A stretch of DNA of 64,000 nt from Firmicutes bacterium UBA7510 (GTDB lineage Bacteria; Bacillota; Clostridia; Tissierellales; Sedimentibacteraceae). Both the position numbers and the translations under genes were made by a program. Positions 16,433 through 25,472 of the stretch are shown piece after piece. Under the pieces are notes generated by a model. That model was given only the letters and a program-made list of their open reading frames with translations, had not been told where the DNA came from and searched no databases. The DNA is taken from assembly GCA_002479485.1 (NCBI GenBank), contig DLNM01000035.1, positions 356,157 through 420,156 of the forward strand, written 5' to 3'. Position 1 is the first letter of the stretch. Every line of letters starts with the position of its first letter.

Positions 16433-17905
16433 ATGAAAATAGATAAAAACAAATTAGATATTAAGAGATTAACTAAAAAGTGGGACACATCGGGATGTGT
16501 TTCCGTATATCATAAAGGTGAGTGTATTTATAAGGATTTTTCTGGATTTGCAAACCGTGAAACAAAAGAGCCAATAAATGAAGAATCAACTTATTTATTT
16601 AGTGGAAATGCAAGTTTTCTACTAGCATTATCCATGCTTTTGTTATCAGACATGAAAAAAATAAATTTAAATGATACAGTTGAAAGATACATACCAGAAT
16701 ATGCACATGCACATAAAATTAAAATAAAACATCTCTTACAAGGAGAATCTGGAATACGTGATTACTTCTATGGAAGTGTTATGCCTAAATTAAAAGATGA
16801 TGAGGCACATAATTTACTTGATGAAAAAGCTCGTATGATAAAAGAAAAAAAAATATCTACATATGGCTATTCATTTAAGGAAGTGCTTGAATTTATAGGC
16901 AAGGAAGATCTTGAATACGAACCTGGAGCAGAAAAGGACGATTATTCAAAAACTAATGAGGTGTTCTGCAAGGAGATAATAGAAAGAGTCACTGAAATGG
17001 AGCTTTTAGATTTTGAATTTAAACATATATTTGAGCCTCTTAATATGATTCAAACAAAAAGAGGAAGAAATGCTAATACAAACATTTACTGTACTTTTCG
17101 TAATAATGAACTCTTAAAGGCTACTGTAGATGATACAGCTACAGATTTATTTATTACAACATTTGCAGACATTGAAAAACTGTTGTTTGCTATATATGAA
17201 GGTAAGCTTTTGTCAAAGAAAACTTGGAAAAAAGCATTGACCTTTAATGAAGAAAATGTAGGACTTGGATTTAATTCCGTAAACGGTACTGTATGTAGTG
17301 AAAGATTTAGTTTTCTTGGAAATGGCGCTGAGTTGTACTTTAATAAGGAAGCTGACTTATGTTATGTTCAATTAACTAATGCAGAATTGATATTAGAAAA
17401 TATAAATGGCATTTGGATGTATTTTCGTAAGGATTTACGAAATGAAATAGATTCATATTTTACATATCCAAAAAATACTCGTATAGTTCAATATAACAAG
17501 AAAAATTGGTATGATGCTTTAAATTTACAAATATCAAAGGAGCAATATGAATTTGTATGTGACGCAAAACAGACAATAGCATATGCATTTGCATATCAAA
17601 AAGACCACAAGCTTTTTGTTGGAATGGAAGGAGATAGACCAGTAGGACTTATGGTGCTGCAATCGAATAAAAAAACTCAAGAATTTTATTTCTCAATTCT
17701 ATTAGTTGATGAGCGCTATCAAGGACGTGGGTTTGGAAAGATTATGCTGAAATGGGGAGTAGAATATTTTAAACAACAAGGAGCTAAAGAGCTAACTATT
17801 GGTGTTAATCGTTTTAATATTTCTGCTCAAAAACTATATAAGAGTGTTGGTTTTAAAGAAGATTTAGTTTATGAAGAAGGAATGCAGTTGAAATTGATAT
17901 TATAA
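16433..17905 (+). CDS. Inactive beta-lactamase-like domain fused to a GNAT acetyltransferase
   Basis: Residues about 1-345 resemble class C beta-lactamase/serine hydrolase proteins (ESTYLF, then LNDTVERYIPEY and IKHLLQGESGI). At the catalytic SxxK position the sequence reads GNAS, so both the nucleophile Ser and the Lys are lost. Residues about 360-490 are a GNAT domain with the acetyl-CoA loop RYQGRGFGKIML and a terminal KLYKSVGFKE segment. The hydrolase fold may act as a binding module for a substrate that the GNAT part acetylates. The intact hydrolase at 45704 is a useful comparison. Confidence 0.75.
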   Translation: MKIDKNKLDIKRLTKKWDTSGCVSVYHKGECIYKDFSGFANRETKEPINEESTYLFSGNASFLLALSMLLLSDMKKINLNDTVERYIPEYAHAHKIKIKHLLQGESGIRDYFYGSVMPKLKDDEAHNLLDEKARMIKEKKISTYGYSFKEVLEFIGKEDLEYEPGAEKDDYSKTNEVFCKEIIERVTEMELLDFEFKHIFEPLNMIQTKRGRNANTNIYCTFRNNELLKATVDDTATDLFITTFADIEKLLFAIYEGKLLSKKTWKKALTFNEENVGLGFNSVNGTVCSERFSFLGNGAELYFNKEADLCYVQLTNAELILENINGIWMYFRKDLRNEIDSYFTYPKNTRIVQYNKKNWYDALNLQISKEQYEFVCDAKQTIAYAFAYQKDHKLFVGMEGDRPVGLMVLQSNKKTQEFYFSILLVDERYQGRGFGKIMLKWGVEYFKQQGAKELTIGVNRFNISAQKLYKSVGFKEDLVYEEGMQLKLIL

Positions 17906-17956
17906 GATTGAATTTCGAATTTAATTACTATGTAAAAATTAATATAAGGAGTTAAT

Positions 17957-18004
17957 ATGTTTATTTTAGTTAATACAAATAAATTTTTTGAACTCATATA
18001 CTAA
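17957..18004 (+). CDS. Putative 15-residue leader peptide upstream of the RNHCP gene
   Basis: A short frame, MFILVNTNKFFELIY, starts with ATG 8 bases after AAGGAG. Its last codons form the 5' arm (ACTCATAT, 17992-17999) of a hairpin whose 3' arm ATATGAGT is at 18029-18036. This is the layout of ribosome-stalling leader peptides. No function is proven. Confidence 0.5.
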   Translation: MFILVNTNKFFELIY

Positions 18005-18263
18005 CCGGGGATGACGCCTAAGTCGGTGATATGAGTGAACACTTACTGCTGGATGGTGGTTAATAGCTGCCATACATTGACCAATATAAATTCACAAAAT
18101 TGGTATTAGTTCGGATAAAGAGATGAAATAGGCTCTTTTGAAGCTGGAAGCAGAAGTATTCGTAATCCAGAAGATAACGAAGAATTTGTCACTACCTCAT
18201 AAAGCCCGAAAAAAAGAACAAACAGAACCCGCTTTCTGATATTGAAAATAAAATATCAGGAGG
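17992..18263 (+). promoter_or_regulatory. Long structured leader of the RNHCP gene
   Basis: About 270 non-coding bases separate the leader peptide from the gene. They contain the ACTCATAT/ATATGAGT stem (inner CCG/CGG pair) and, at the end, CTGATATT (18236-18243)/AATATCAG (18252-18259). The last arm runs into the SD AGGAGG (18258-18263), so folding would partly mask it. The composition is more G+C-rich than its surroundings, as expected of structured RNA. Confidence 0.55.
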
Positions 18264-18269
18264 CTCGGT

Positions 18270-18590
18270 ATGAGTAAAAGAAGTGAGAATAGCGCATTTA
18301 TATGCGTTAATTGTGGAAAAGAAATAGTTCCATTATCAAATGGTAGTTGTAGAAATCATTGTCCGTATTGTTTATGTTCGTTGCACGTAGATAATGAAAT
18401 AGGAGACAGGCAAAATCAATGCCGCGGCATTATGAAACCAATGGAAATTAAATATAATACTAAAAAGGGTTATCAAATTATACATGAATGTACAAAATGC
18501 AGTTTTATTAGGGTTAATAAAGTTGCTGAAAACACAGATATGCCAGATAATCTAGATTTGATTATGGAACTTATGAGAAATAATATATAA
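18270..18590 (+). CDS. RNHCP domain zinc-ribbon protein
   Basis: The 106-residue protein carries the family signature CRNHCPYCL (residues about 27-35). Further Cys pairs at CVNC (about 12-15) and CTKC (about 76-79) suggest two metal sites. RNHCP proteins are small Firmicutes proteins of unknown role. Its position behind a leader peptide and before an ABC-F resistance gene suggests a link to ribosome stress, which is inference. Confidence 0.8.
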   Translation: MSKRSENSAFICVNCGKEIVPLSNGSCRNHCPYCLCSLHVDNEIGDRQNQCRGIMKPMEIKYNTKKGYQIIHECTKCSFIRVNKVAENTDMPDNLDLIMELMRNNI

Positions 18591-18617
18591 AAATATATCA
18601 GAAAGGCGGTAAGAGAA

Positions 18618-18653
18618 ATGAGACTAAGAAGATTAGCAGGATTTAAATTATAA
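18618..18653 (+). CDS. Putative 11-residue leader peptide of the ABC-F gene
   Basis: The frame MRLRRLAGFKL begins behind AGGCGGT and ends 3 bases before a hairpin. Short Arg-rich leader peptides are known regulators of antibiotic-induced ABC-F genes of the Vga/Lsa/VmlR type. The strong codon and structure context supports a real regulatory peptide. Confidence 0.65.
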   Translation: MRLRRLAGFKL

Positions 18654-18656
18654 TAA

Positions 18657-18712
18657 CCTAGCTAAATATTCGTTTACCGAGATAGCTAGGGATAAAATTT
18701 AAGGAGGCTATC
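18657..18712 (+). promoter_or_regulatory. Attenuator with alternative hairpins before the ABC-F gene
   Basis: CCTAGCTA (18657-18664) pairs with TAGCTAGG (18683-18690). Alternatively GATAGC (18681-18686) pairs with GCTATC (18707-18712), enclosing the SD GGAGG (18703-18707). The two share TAGC and are mutually exclusive. Which structure forms could depend on where a ribosome stalls on the 18618 leader. Confidence 0.6.
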
Positions 18713-18713
18713 T

Positions 18714-20291
18714 ATGGCAAAAATAAATATAAATAATTTAACATATAGTTATAAGGAGTACTATCAACCAATATTTTCAGATATAAATTTATCTATTGAT
18801 ACAGATTGGAAATTGGGATTAATCGGGCGAAACGGTAGGGGGAAAACAACCCTATTAAAGCTTATTAATGGGGAAATAGAGCCAGATTTAGGTCATATCT
18901 CAAAAAATGTAAGTACTGAATATTTTCCTTATTCTATAAAAACTAAATATACTAATACACTTGATGTAATAAAAGAGAATATTGGATTACTTAAGACTAA
19001 AGAAGATATAATGGACGAGATTATATCTTCAAATAATGAAAAAAGATTTGATGAGTATCAAAGGATTTTAGATGAGTATGTAGAGCTTGAAGGCTATAAT
19101 GTTGAATCTAGTATAAAAAAGGAATTCTATCTAATGAATCTATCAGAGAGTCTGTTAGAGCAGAATTTTGATACTCTATCAGGGGGAGAAAAGACTAAAA
19201 TGCTTATAATCGCCTTGTTTTTAAGAAAAAATGCCTTTGTATTACTTGATGAACCTACTAATCATCTTGATGAAGAAGGAAAACAGGCTGTATTTAACTA
19301 TCTTAGTCAAAAAAAGGGTTTCATATTGGTTTCTCATGACTGTGAGCTTTTGGATGATGTTGTCGACCATATTATTTCAATTAATAAATCAGACATATTA
19401 TTAGAAAAAGGTAATTATTCTACATGGCTTGATAATAAGAACATGATTGAGTTGTATGAGTTTAAGACTAAAGCAAGACTAGAAAGAGAAATAAAAGAAT
19501 TAGAAAAAAGTTCGGAGAAAAACAGAAAATGGGCTAATGTTGCTAATAAACAAAAGAATCCATTTAGACCATATGGCAGTAACAGTGGCAGGGGAAATGA
19601 CGCTGGTGGTTCTAAGCTTATGAGGCAAGCGAAAACTTCTGAGCGTACTATTCAAAAAAACATTGAAGAAAAGAAAAACTTGCTTAAAAATTATGAAACA
19701 GTATCAGATTTAGACATAAATCAAAATGCTGTGGAAGATGATGCACTAGTAACAATAATAAATCTATCCTTTGGATATTCATCAAAGTTACTATTTGACA
19801 ATTTTACATTGCAAATTAGACAAGGAGATCAAATTTGGCTTAGGGGAAATAATGGAACGGGAAAAAGTACTTTGCTAAAGCTCATTTCAGGCGAAATAAG
19901 CTCTAAGCACGTACTCTATCAAGAGAACATAAAAATCGCTCAAAGTTATCAAGAGCCTCTTTGGCAAAAAGGTCTTATAAACCAATTAATTGATGATAAT
20001 GAGTTTAAATACAGATTCTTTGATATATGTAAGATTCTCGATATTAACACATTAGCACCAAATAAGCCAATAGAAACCTACAGCAGCGGAGAAAAAAGAA
20101 AAATTGATATTGCAAGAGCTTTGGCAAGTGAAAATGATTTATTGCTAATGGATGAGCCTCTAAATTATATGGATACTTACTTTAAAGAGCAGTTAGAAAA
20201 AGCAATATTAGAATATAAGCCAACACTTGTGTTTGTAGAACACGATGAAGTATTTGGGTGCAATATAGCAAATAAAATAATAAAATTATAA
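18714..20291 (+). CDS. ABC-F ribosome-protection ATPase (antibiotic resistance type)
   Basis: The 525 residues form two ABC domains without membrane segments. Domain 1 has Walker A GRNGRGKTT (about 38-46), signature LSGGEK and Walker B LLDEPTNHLDE. Domain 2 has GNNGTGKST, SSGEK and LLMDEPLNYMD. A charged linker (about 245-335), which enters the ribosome in this family, lies between them. It belongs to the Lsa/Vga/Sal/CplR-like group giving resistance to lincosamides, streptogramins A and pleuromutilins; the exact drug range is not readable. Regulation by the preceding leader peptide is likely. Confidence 0.88.
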   Translation: MAKININNLTYSYKEYYQPIFSDINLSIDTDWKLGLIGRNGRGKTTLLKLINGEIEPDLGHISKNVSTEYFPYSIKTKYTNTLDVIKENIGLLKTKEDIMDEIISSNNEKRFDEYQRILDEYVELEGYNVESSIKKEFYLMNLSESLLEQNFDTLSGGEKTKMLIIALFLRKNAFVLLDEPTNHLDEEGKQAVFNYLSQKKGFILVSHDCELLDDVVDHIISINKSDILLEKGNYSTWLDNKNMIELYEFKTKARLEREIKELEKSSEKNRKWANVANKQKNPFRPYGSNSGRGNDAGGSKLMRQAKTSERTIQKNIEEKKNLLKNYETVSDLDINQNAVEDDALVTIINLSFGYSSKLLFDNFTLQIRQGDQIWLRGNNGTGKSTLLKLISGEISSKHVLYQENIKIAQSYQEPLWQKGLINQLIDDNEFKYRFFDICKILDINTLAPNKPIETYSSGEKRKIDIARALASENDLLLMDEPLNYMDTYFKEQLEKAILEYKPTLVFVEHDEVFGCNIANKIIKL

Positions 20292-20317
20292 AGATAAATA
20301 TACAGGGAGACATAAAA

Positions 20318-20758
20318 ATGATAGCATTGAAAAAAGTAGATGAAGATAATTTTAGAAAAGTTGTAGGAATAAAATTAAATGAGGAGCAAAGTAAATTTGT
20401 AGCAACTAATGTTTATTCAATAGCACAAGCATGGATTTATCCAGAGGTAGCAAGACCTTTTGCTATTTATAATGATGAAGAAGTAATCGGCTTCATGATG
20501 ATTGCTTGGGATGAAGAAGAGCGTGAGGCTAGCATATGGCGTTTTATGATAGCTGAAGAACATCAAAACAAAGGCTATGGAAGGAAAGCCATGGAATGTG
20601 CACTCAACATAATTAAAGAATCAAATAAATTTGATTATGTATCTCTTGATTATGTACCGGGAAATGATGCTGGAAAGCACTTATACGAAAGCCTTGGATT
20701 TAAAGAAACAGGAGAGATAGAAGACGGCGAAATTGTTATGAAGCTTGATTTAGCTTAA
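20318..20758 (+). CDS. GNAT acetyltransferase, PaiA/BltD-like (tandem copy 1)
   Basis: A 146-residue single GNAT domain with acetyl-CoA loop QNKGYGRKAM and the C-terminal HLYESLGFKETGE segment. The N-terminal pattern (N-x-R-x-V, then EEQSKFVATN) is that of spermine/spermidine-type acetyltransferases, so a polyamine or small amine is a plausible substrate. The next gene is a close duplicate. SD GGGAGA. Confidence 0.85.
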   Translation: MIALKKVDEDNFRKVVGIKLNEEQSKFVATNVYSIAQAWIYPEVARPFAIYNDEEVIGFMMIAWDEEEREASIWRFMIAEEHQNKGYGRKAMECALNIIKESNKFDYVSLDYVPGNDAGKHLYESLGFKETGEIEDGEIVMKLDLA

Positions 20759-20838
20759 AAGGCAAAAGTCTTGTTTATTTTTTAGAAAATAAATATATGA
20801 ATTAAAAAATATAGATAAAAACATGAGGAGATATAGAA

Positions 20839-21282
20839 ATGATAACACTTAAAAAAATAGATGAAAATAATTATAGAAAAGTATTAGCAATAAAAATGAA
20901 TGAGGTGCAGGATAAATTTGTTGCACCTAATGTTGTTTCATTAGCGCAAGCATGGGTTTTTTACGAAGTGGCAAGACCTTTCGCTATATACAATGATGAA
21001 GAAGTAATAGGATTTATGATGCTTGAGTGGGATGAGAAAGAGCGTGAGGCTAGTATATGGCGTTTTATGATAGCTGAAGAACATCAAAACAAAGGCTATG
21101 GAAGAAAAGCAATGGAATGTGCACTCAACATGATTAGAGAATCAAATAAATTTAATTATGCGTTTCTTGATTATGTACCGGGAAATGATGCTGGAAAGCA
21201 CCTATACGAAAGCCTTGGATTTAAAGAAACAGGCGAAATCGATGACGGTGAAATAGTTATGAAATTAGACTTATGCTCGTAA
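20839..21282 (+). CDS. GNAT acetyltransferase, PaiA/BltD-like (tandem copy 2)
   Basis: A 147-residue paralogue of the gene at 20318. The two proteins differ at many positions in the first 45 residues but at only about ten of the last hundred, and the C-terminal halves are nearly identical in DNA. This suggests a tandem duplication followed by partial gene conversion or selection on the N-terminal substrate side. Acetyl-CoA loop QNKGYGRKAM. Confidence 0.85.
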   Translation: MITLKKIDENNYRKVLAIKMNEVQDKFVAPNVVSLAQAWVFYEVARPFAIYNDEEVIGFMMLEWDEKEREASIWRFMIAEEHQNKGYGRKAMECALNMIRESNKFNYAFLDYVPGNDAGKHLYESLGFKETGEIDDGEIVMKLDLCS

Positions 21283-21324
21283 ACTTTAACTTGATTTATT
21301 GATATAAAAGGCGAGGATGAATAA

Positions 21325-22239
21325 ATGGATATAAGAGAAGAGCTGCAGCAAAAATATAATTATTTATTTGAAAATGTTAATTTAATTCGTGATATGATTG
21401 GGCAAGTTTATCTAGTAGAAAAAAATAATAAGAGATATGTTTTGAAATTATTTAGAAAAAATTACTCCAATCAAGCGATACAATCAGTTGACATAATGAG
21501 CTATTTATATCAAAACGGATATCCTGTTGTGAAAATAATAGATACTATTGATGGAAATAAGTATTTCATTTCAGAAAGAGAAAACCGCGTAGGAGTTCTA
21601 TATGAATATATAGATGGTGTAGAGCCTAATAAGGCAGAACTTATTGAATATATAGGTGAAATGGCAGGAAAAATGCGCTTTGCTATGTCAAAATATCAAA
21701 GCACATTATTTCACCATGATGATGAATTCTTTATTAATAGATATATTAAGATATTGGATCAGATGAACTATAAAGATATACAAGCTTTTAAACAGCACGG
21801 TAAAGAACTATGGTCAAGAATTAGTGATTTACCATTAGGTTTTTGCCATGGTGATTATCATACTGGAAACATGCTTATAGATAATAGACAAAAGATAAAT
21901 TTATTTGATTTTGATGCTGCAGCACTATCTTATCCTACATATGACATAGCAACTGTCTGCGATATGACTGACTATTTTTCTTTAAGTGATAGTAATTTTG
22001 AAATTGGATTTAACCAAACCTATAGTATGTTAGAACGTTTTTTAAAAGGTTATAGTAAATTTTATATGCTAAATGATACCGAAATAAAATCAATATTTGA
22101 TTTTATTGCAATTAGACATTTTGATATCCAAGCGACTATTATAGAAAGTTTAGGGCTAGATTGTGTTAATACAAATTTCATTAAAAACCAATATGATTGG
22201 TTAATGAAATGGGAGAAAGTGTGTAGAAATAAATTATGA
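21325..22239 (+). CDS. Aminoglycoside phosphotransferase-family kinase
   Basis: The 304 residues have the protein-kinase-like APH fold: an ATP-anchoring N-lobe (YVLKLFRKNY), the catalytic loop CHGDYHTGNML (residues about 174-184) and the metal-binding LFDFDAA. The family covers aminoglycoside, macrolide and homoserine/choline-type kinases. In this neighbourhood drug phosphorylation is plausible but not shown. Confidence 0.82.
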   Translation: MDIREELQQKYNYLFENVNLIRDMIGQVYLVEKNNKRYVLKLFRKNYSNQAIQSVDIMSYLYQNGYPVVKIIDTIDGNKYFISERENRVGVLYEYIDGVEPNKAELIEYIGEMAGKMRFAMSKYQSTLFHHDDEFFINRYIKILDQMNYKDIQAFKQHGKELWSRISDLPLGFCHGDYHTGNMLIDNRQKINLFDFDAAALSYPTYDIATVCDMTDYFSLSDSNFEIGFNQTYSMLERFLKGYSKFYMLNDTEIKSIFDFIAIRHFDIQATIIESLGLDCVNTNFIKNQYDWLMKWEKVCRNKL

Positions 22240-22309
22240 TTTTTTTAATATTGCATTATTTAAAGGATATTTTTGAGGACAGAAGATTATAAAGGAGCTT
22301 TATTTAACT

Positions 22310-22855
22310 ATGATTAAAATAGAAACAGAACGTTTAATATTAAGAAATTATACGGAAGCTGATTTAAAGGATATATATGAATACCTTAGCCTGGAGGAAG
22401 TTTCTAGGTATGAAGATTTTTATCCATTAACGATAGAACAATGCAAAAAATTTATAGAAAAGAATAGTGCTAACGATAGTAGACTCGTTGCAGTACTAAA
22501 AGAAACAGGCAAAGTAATAGGTAGTGCAGGATATTTTTTTGGAGAAGATGAAGATGATGTACTTTTAAAAAACTATTATATTGACTATGATTTTAACCCT
22601 AAGTATGGCAAAAAAGGCTATGCAACTGAGGCTACACGTGCAGTAGTTAATCATATTTTTAATGATTTAGGAGGCAGACGCATTTGTGCAGACTGTGATG
22701 AAAAAAATGATAATTCTTGGAAGTTGTTAGAACGCCTTGGCTTTAGAAGAGAAGGTCATCTTATAGAAGGCAACTATTACAAGTGTGATAAAGAAGGCAA
22801 CCCAATTATTATTAACACATATAAATATGCAATGCTAAAAAGAGAATTTAAATAG
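22310..22855 (+). CDS. GNAT acetyltransferase, RimJ/RimL type
   Basis: The 181-residue protein begins with the RimJ/RimL signature IETERLILRNYTEAD. It has acetyl-CoA loop YGKKGYATEATRA and the DNSWKLLERLGFRREG segment. These enzymes acetylate protein N-termini or small amines. SD AAAGGAG. Confidence 0.85.
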   Translation: MIKIETERLILRNYTEADLKDIYEYLSLEEVSRYEDFYPLTIEQCKKFIEKNSANDSRLVAVLKETGKVIGSAGYFFGEDEDDVLLKNYYIDYDFNPKYGKKGYATEATRAVVNHIFNDLGGRRICADCDEKNDNSWKLLERLGFRREGHLIEGNYYKCDKEGNPIIINTYKYAMLKREFK

Positions 22856-22932
22856 TAGAGTATAAGAAGTAGTAAAAGATGGCTTAAACGAAAAGTGAAG
22901 AAAACAGAACAAAAGTAATGGAGAGTGATAAG

Positions 22933-23457
22933 TTGTTTTTTAAAAATTTAGAGACAGATAGATTATATCTTAAAAATATAGACACAGAGGACAGAGAATT
23001 TATATTCAGCCAATTCTCAGACGATACAGTAAATAAATATTTATATGATGCAGAGCCTTTAACTGATATATCTGGAGCTGATGAAATCATAGGATTTTAT
23101 ACAGTTCCCGAACCACGTAATCAAAACAGATGGATAATAATTAGAAAATCAGATGATAAAAAAATGGGTACTTGTGGCTTTCATTGCTGGGACAAAAAAG
23201 CTGGAAAGGTCGAAGCAGGATATGATCTTAAGGAAGAGTTTTGGAACAATGGATATATGCAAGAAGCAATGAGAGAAATTATAAAATTTGCAAAAACTAA
23301 AATGAATATAACTGAAATATGTGTATGCATTTCAGTAGAAAATCAGAAATCTATAAGAATTGTAGAAAAATTGGGGTTTGCGTTATCCGGTTCAAGTATA
23401 GAGGTTTTTAGAGGAGAGGAATATCTACATAATATATATTCTCTACATTGCAAATAA
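22933..23457 (+). CDS. GNAT acetyltransferase, RimJ/RimL-like
   Basis: A 174-residue protein with ETDRLYLKNI at the start, acetyl-CoA loop FWNNGYMQEAMREI and NQKSIRIVEKLGF near the end. An ATG at 22918 overlaps its own SD; the TTG at 22933 is 7 bases after GGAGAG and starts the domain correctly, so it is preferred. The next gene begins 16 bases after the stop. Confidence 0.8.
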   Translation: MFFKNLETDRLYLKNIDTEDREFIFSQFSDDTVNKYLYDAEPLTDISGADEIIGFYTVPEPRNQNRWIIIRKSDDKKMGTCGFHCWDKKAGKVEAGYDLKEEFWNNGYMQEAMREIIKFAKTKMNITEICVCISVENQKSIRIVEKLGFALSGSSIEVFRGEEYLHNIYSLHCK

Positions 23458-23473
23458 TTGCATGGAGGCAAGT

Positions 23474-24181
23474 ATGAATAAAACAGATAAAATTATAGCT
23501 GCTAAAGAGCAGTTGATGAATAAGTGGAAATGTTCAGAAGATATTTTTAGTGGTGTAGAAAATGTCATTATTAAATCTGATAAAATTTTTTTTGAAATGA
23601 TAACATTTGGAAGTAATGCAGCTATTCTTGCAGATGAAAATATTTATAATTGGTGCAAGGATAAACTGCAAAATGAAGAAGCAAAAAACATTATGGATGG
23701 CGATATATTGTTTCAGATTGAAAAAAAGCTTCGTGAATTTGGTTATGCACTTGCTGGCGAAAATGTTAGGTATTTATATATAAACTCACAATCAGAAGTA
23801 AAAAAGCCAAATGAATTTTTATATAAGTGGTTTGAAAAAGAAGATATGTCTAAACTTTATGAGAATAAAGGCTATGATAATGCACTTAATTATGAGCGTG
23901 ATGTAATAGCATATGGTGCATATAAAAATGGTGAACTTGTTGCATTAGCAGGGGCTGATGACTATATGAATAACCTGTGGCAAATTGGTATAGACGTATT
24001 GCCAAACTACAGGAAAAGCGGACTTGCTACATATCTTGTAAAAGAATTAGCAGAGGAAATTGAAAAACGTGATAAAATAGCATATTACACAACATGGAGT
24101 GGCAATATAGCATCGACCAAAGTAGCGCTCAATGTGGGTTTTATTCCAACTTGGATATCATATTATGCTGAACATCAATAA
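23474..24181 (+). CDS. GNAT acetyltransferase with long N-terminal extension
   Basis: The 235-residue protein has a poorly conserved N-terminal half (about 1-115) and a C-terminal GNAT domain with NYRKSGLATYLVKEL and the STKVALNVGFIPTW segment. The start at 23474 is set by SD GGAGG; the in-frame ATG at 23462 overlaps that SD. The SD context ATAATTGCATGGAGG is identical to that of rlmN. Substrate unknown. Confidence 0.75.
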   Translation: MNKTDKIIAAKEQLMNKWKCSEDIFSGVENVIIKSDKIFFEMITFGSNAAILADENIYNWCKDKLQNEEAKNIMDGDILFQIEKKLREFGYALAGENVRYLYINSQSEVKKPNEFLYKWFEKEDMSKLYENKGYDNALNYERDVIAYGAYKNGELVALAGADDYMNNLWQIGIDVLPNYRKSGLATYLVKELAEEIEKRDKIAYYTTWSGNIASTKVALNVGFIPTWISYYAEHQ

Positions 24182-24196
24182 ATTAAGGAGAAAGAT

Positions 24197-25402
24197 TTGA
24201 ATATTAGAAAAATAGAAGATAATGATTTAGAACAAGTATACCAGATACATACATATTGTACGGGACGACAATGGACAGATAGTATTCCTTCAATAAACTC
24301 CTTAGGATTTTATACACCTGATGAAATATTGGGTATGTTTGAAGATGAAAAGCTAGTCTCAATGATTAGAAATTATACATTCAGGCAACTGGTTAGAGGT
24401 GTTGTAAAAGACATGGCAGGAGTTTCTCATGTAGCTACTCTTCCGGAGTATCGCATGTGTGGATATGTAAAAGAACTGATAAAAGCGACTTTTATAGATA
24501 TGAAAGATAAGAAACAATCGGTAAGTATGTTACATCCATTTAAAGAGAGTTTCTATAGTGAATTTGGATATGTTGGTACAGATGATAATATGCTAGTTAA
24601 GGTTTCATTTGATGCATTTTCACACTATTTAAGCAATATATCTGATATAGACAGTAATTGGAAGGAAGAAAGACTAAGAGCAGTTGATGTCCAAAAAGAA
24701 TATGAAGAATTTAAATATAATCTTGACTTGTCTAAACACCATGGACTTGTATTTTTAGACAAAATGTCTTCTGAATATTGGAAAGCTGACCATGAGGATG
24801 TAATTGTAGTATTCATAAAAAAAGATAACGAAATTGTAGCATCTACAAAATACCTAAAAGTTGGTTATGGTGAAAATGGAAAGCTCTTAGCTCTTGAAAT
24901 GTTTTGGAAAGATATAGAGAGTAGATTTATGTTATTTAGATATTTTGCAAAACATAAAGACCAATTTTCTCATATGGAAATGAGGATACCATTTGGTACA
25001 AACTTTTATACGTGGTTATCAGACTCATCAAGACCATTTGAGATAAAAATGAATAATAAATCTTGGATGGTTAGAATAATTGATGCTATTGATTCAATAA
25101 ATGATATACCTGTAAATAAAAACGGCAAAGTTTTTTTAGAGCTATATGATGAATATTGTCAATGGAATAACGGCAGCTATATGCTTAAGACAGTTTCTAA
25201 TAAACTAGTAATGACTAAATGTAACAATATCATACCACAATTTAGAATAGATATTAGAGGGTTAACAGCACTATTATATGGAGTATATTCTGTTGAAGAG
25301 CTTAAATTTAAAAAATGGATTAATTTAATTGACACTGATGTAGAGAAAATTTTAAATTATTGGTTTCCAAGACAATTTATAAATAATCCATACTATTATT
25401 AA
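24197..25402 (+). CDS. Eis-like multi-domain GNAT acetyltransferase
   Basis: The 401 residues have the Eis layout: an N-terminal GNAT domain (loop PEYRMCGYVKELI, then FYSEFGYVG), a second degenerate GNAT region, and a C-terminal SCP2-like domain ending in aromatic residues. Eis proteins form hexamers and acetylate aminoglycosides or other polyamines at several positions, using the terminal carboxylate. TTG start with SD AAGGAGA. Confidence 0.8.
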   Translation: MNIRKIEDNDLEQVYQIHTYCTGRQWTDSIPSINSLGFYTPDEILGMFEDEKLVSMIRNYTFRQLVRGVVKDMAGVSHVATLPEYRMCGYVKELIKATFIDMKDKKQSVSMLHPFKESFYSEFGYVGTDDNMLVKVSFDAFSHYLSNISDIDSNWKEERLRAVDVQKEYEEFKYNLDLSKHHGLVFLDKMSSEYWKADHEDVIVVFIKKDNEIVASTKYLKVGYGENGKLLALEMFWKDIESRFMLFRYFAKHKDQFSHMEMRIPFGTNFYTWLSDSSRPFEIKMNNKSWMVRIIDAIDSINDIPVNKNGKVFLELYDEYCQWNNGSYMLKTVSNKLVMTKCNNIIPQFRIDIRGLTALLYGVYSVEELKFKKWINLIDTDVEKILNYWFPRQFINNPYYY

Positions 25403-25472
25403 TAAAATTATTTTAATATTATTAAACACATGTGTGTACAATTAAAAAATTATAAGGATAGTATTTAACTAT

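Noticed and set aside
18126..18203. 24-codon frame in the RNHCP leader as a gene remnant
   Set aside because: It has no start codon or recognisable family and more likely reflects the composition of the structured leader.
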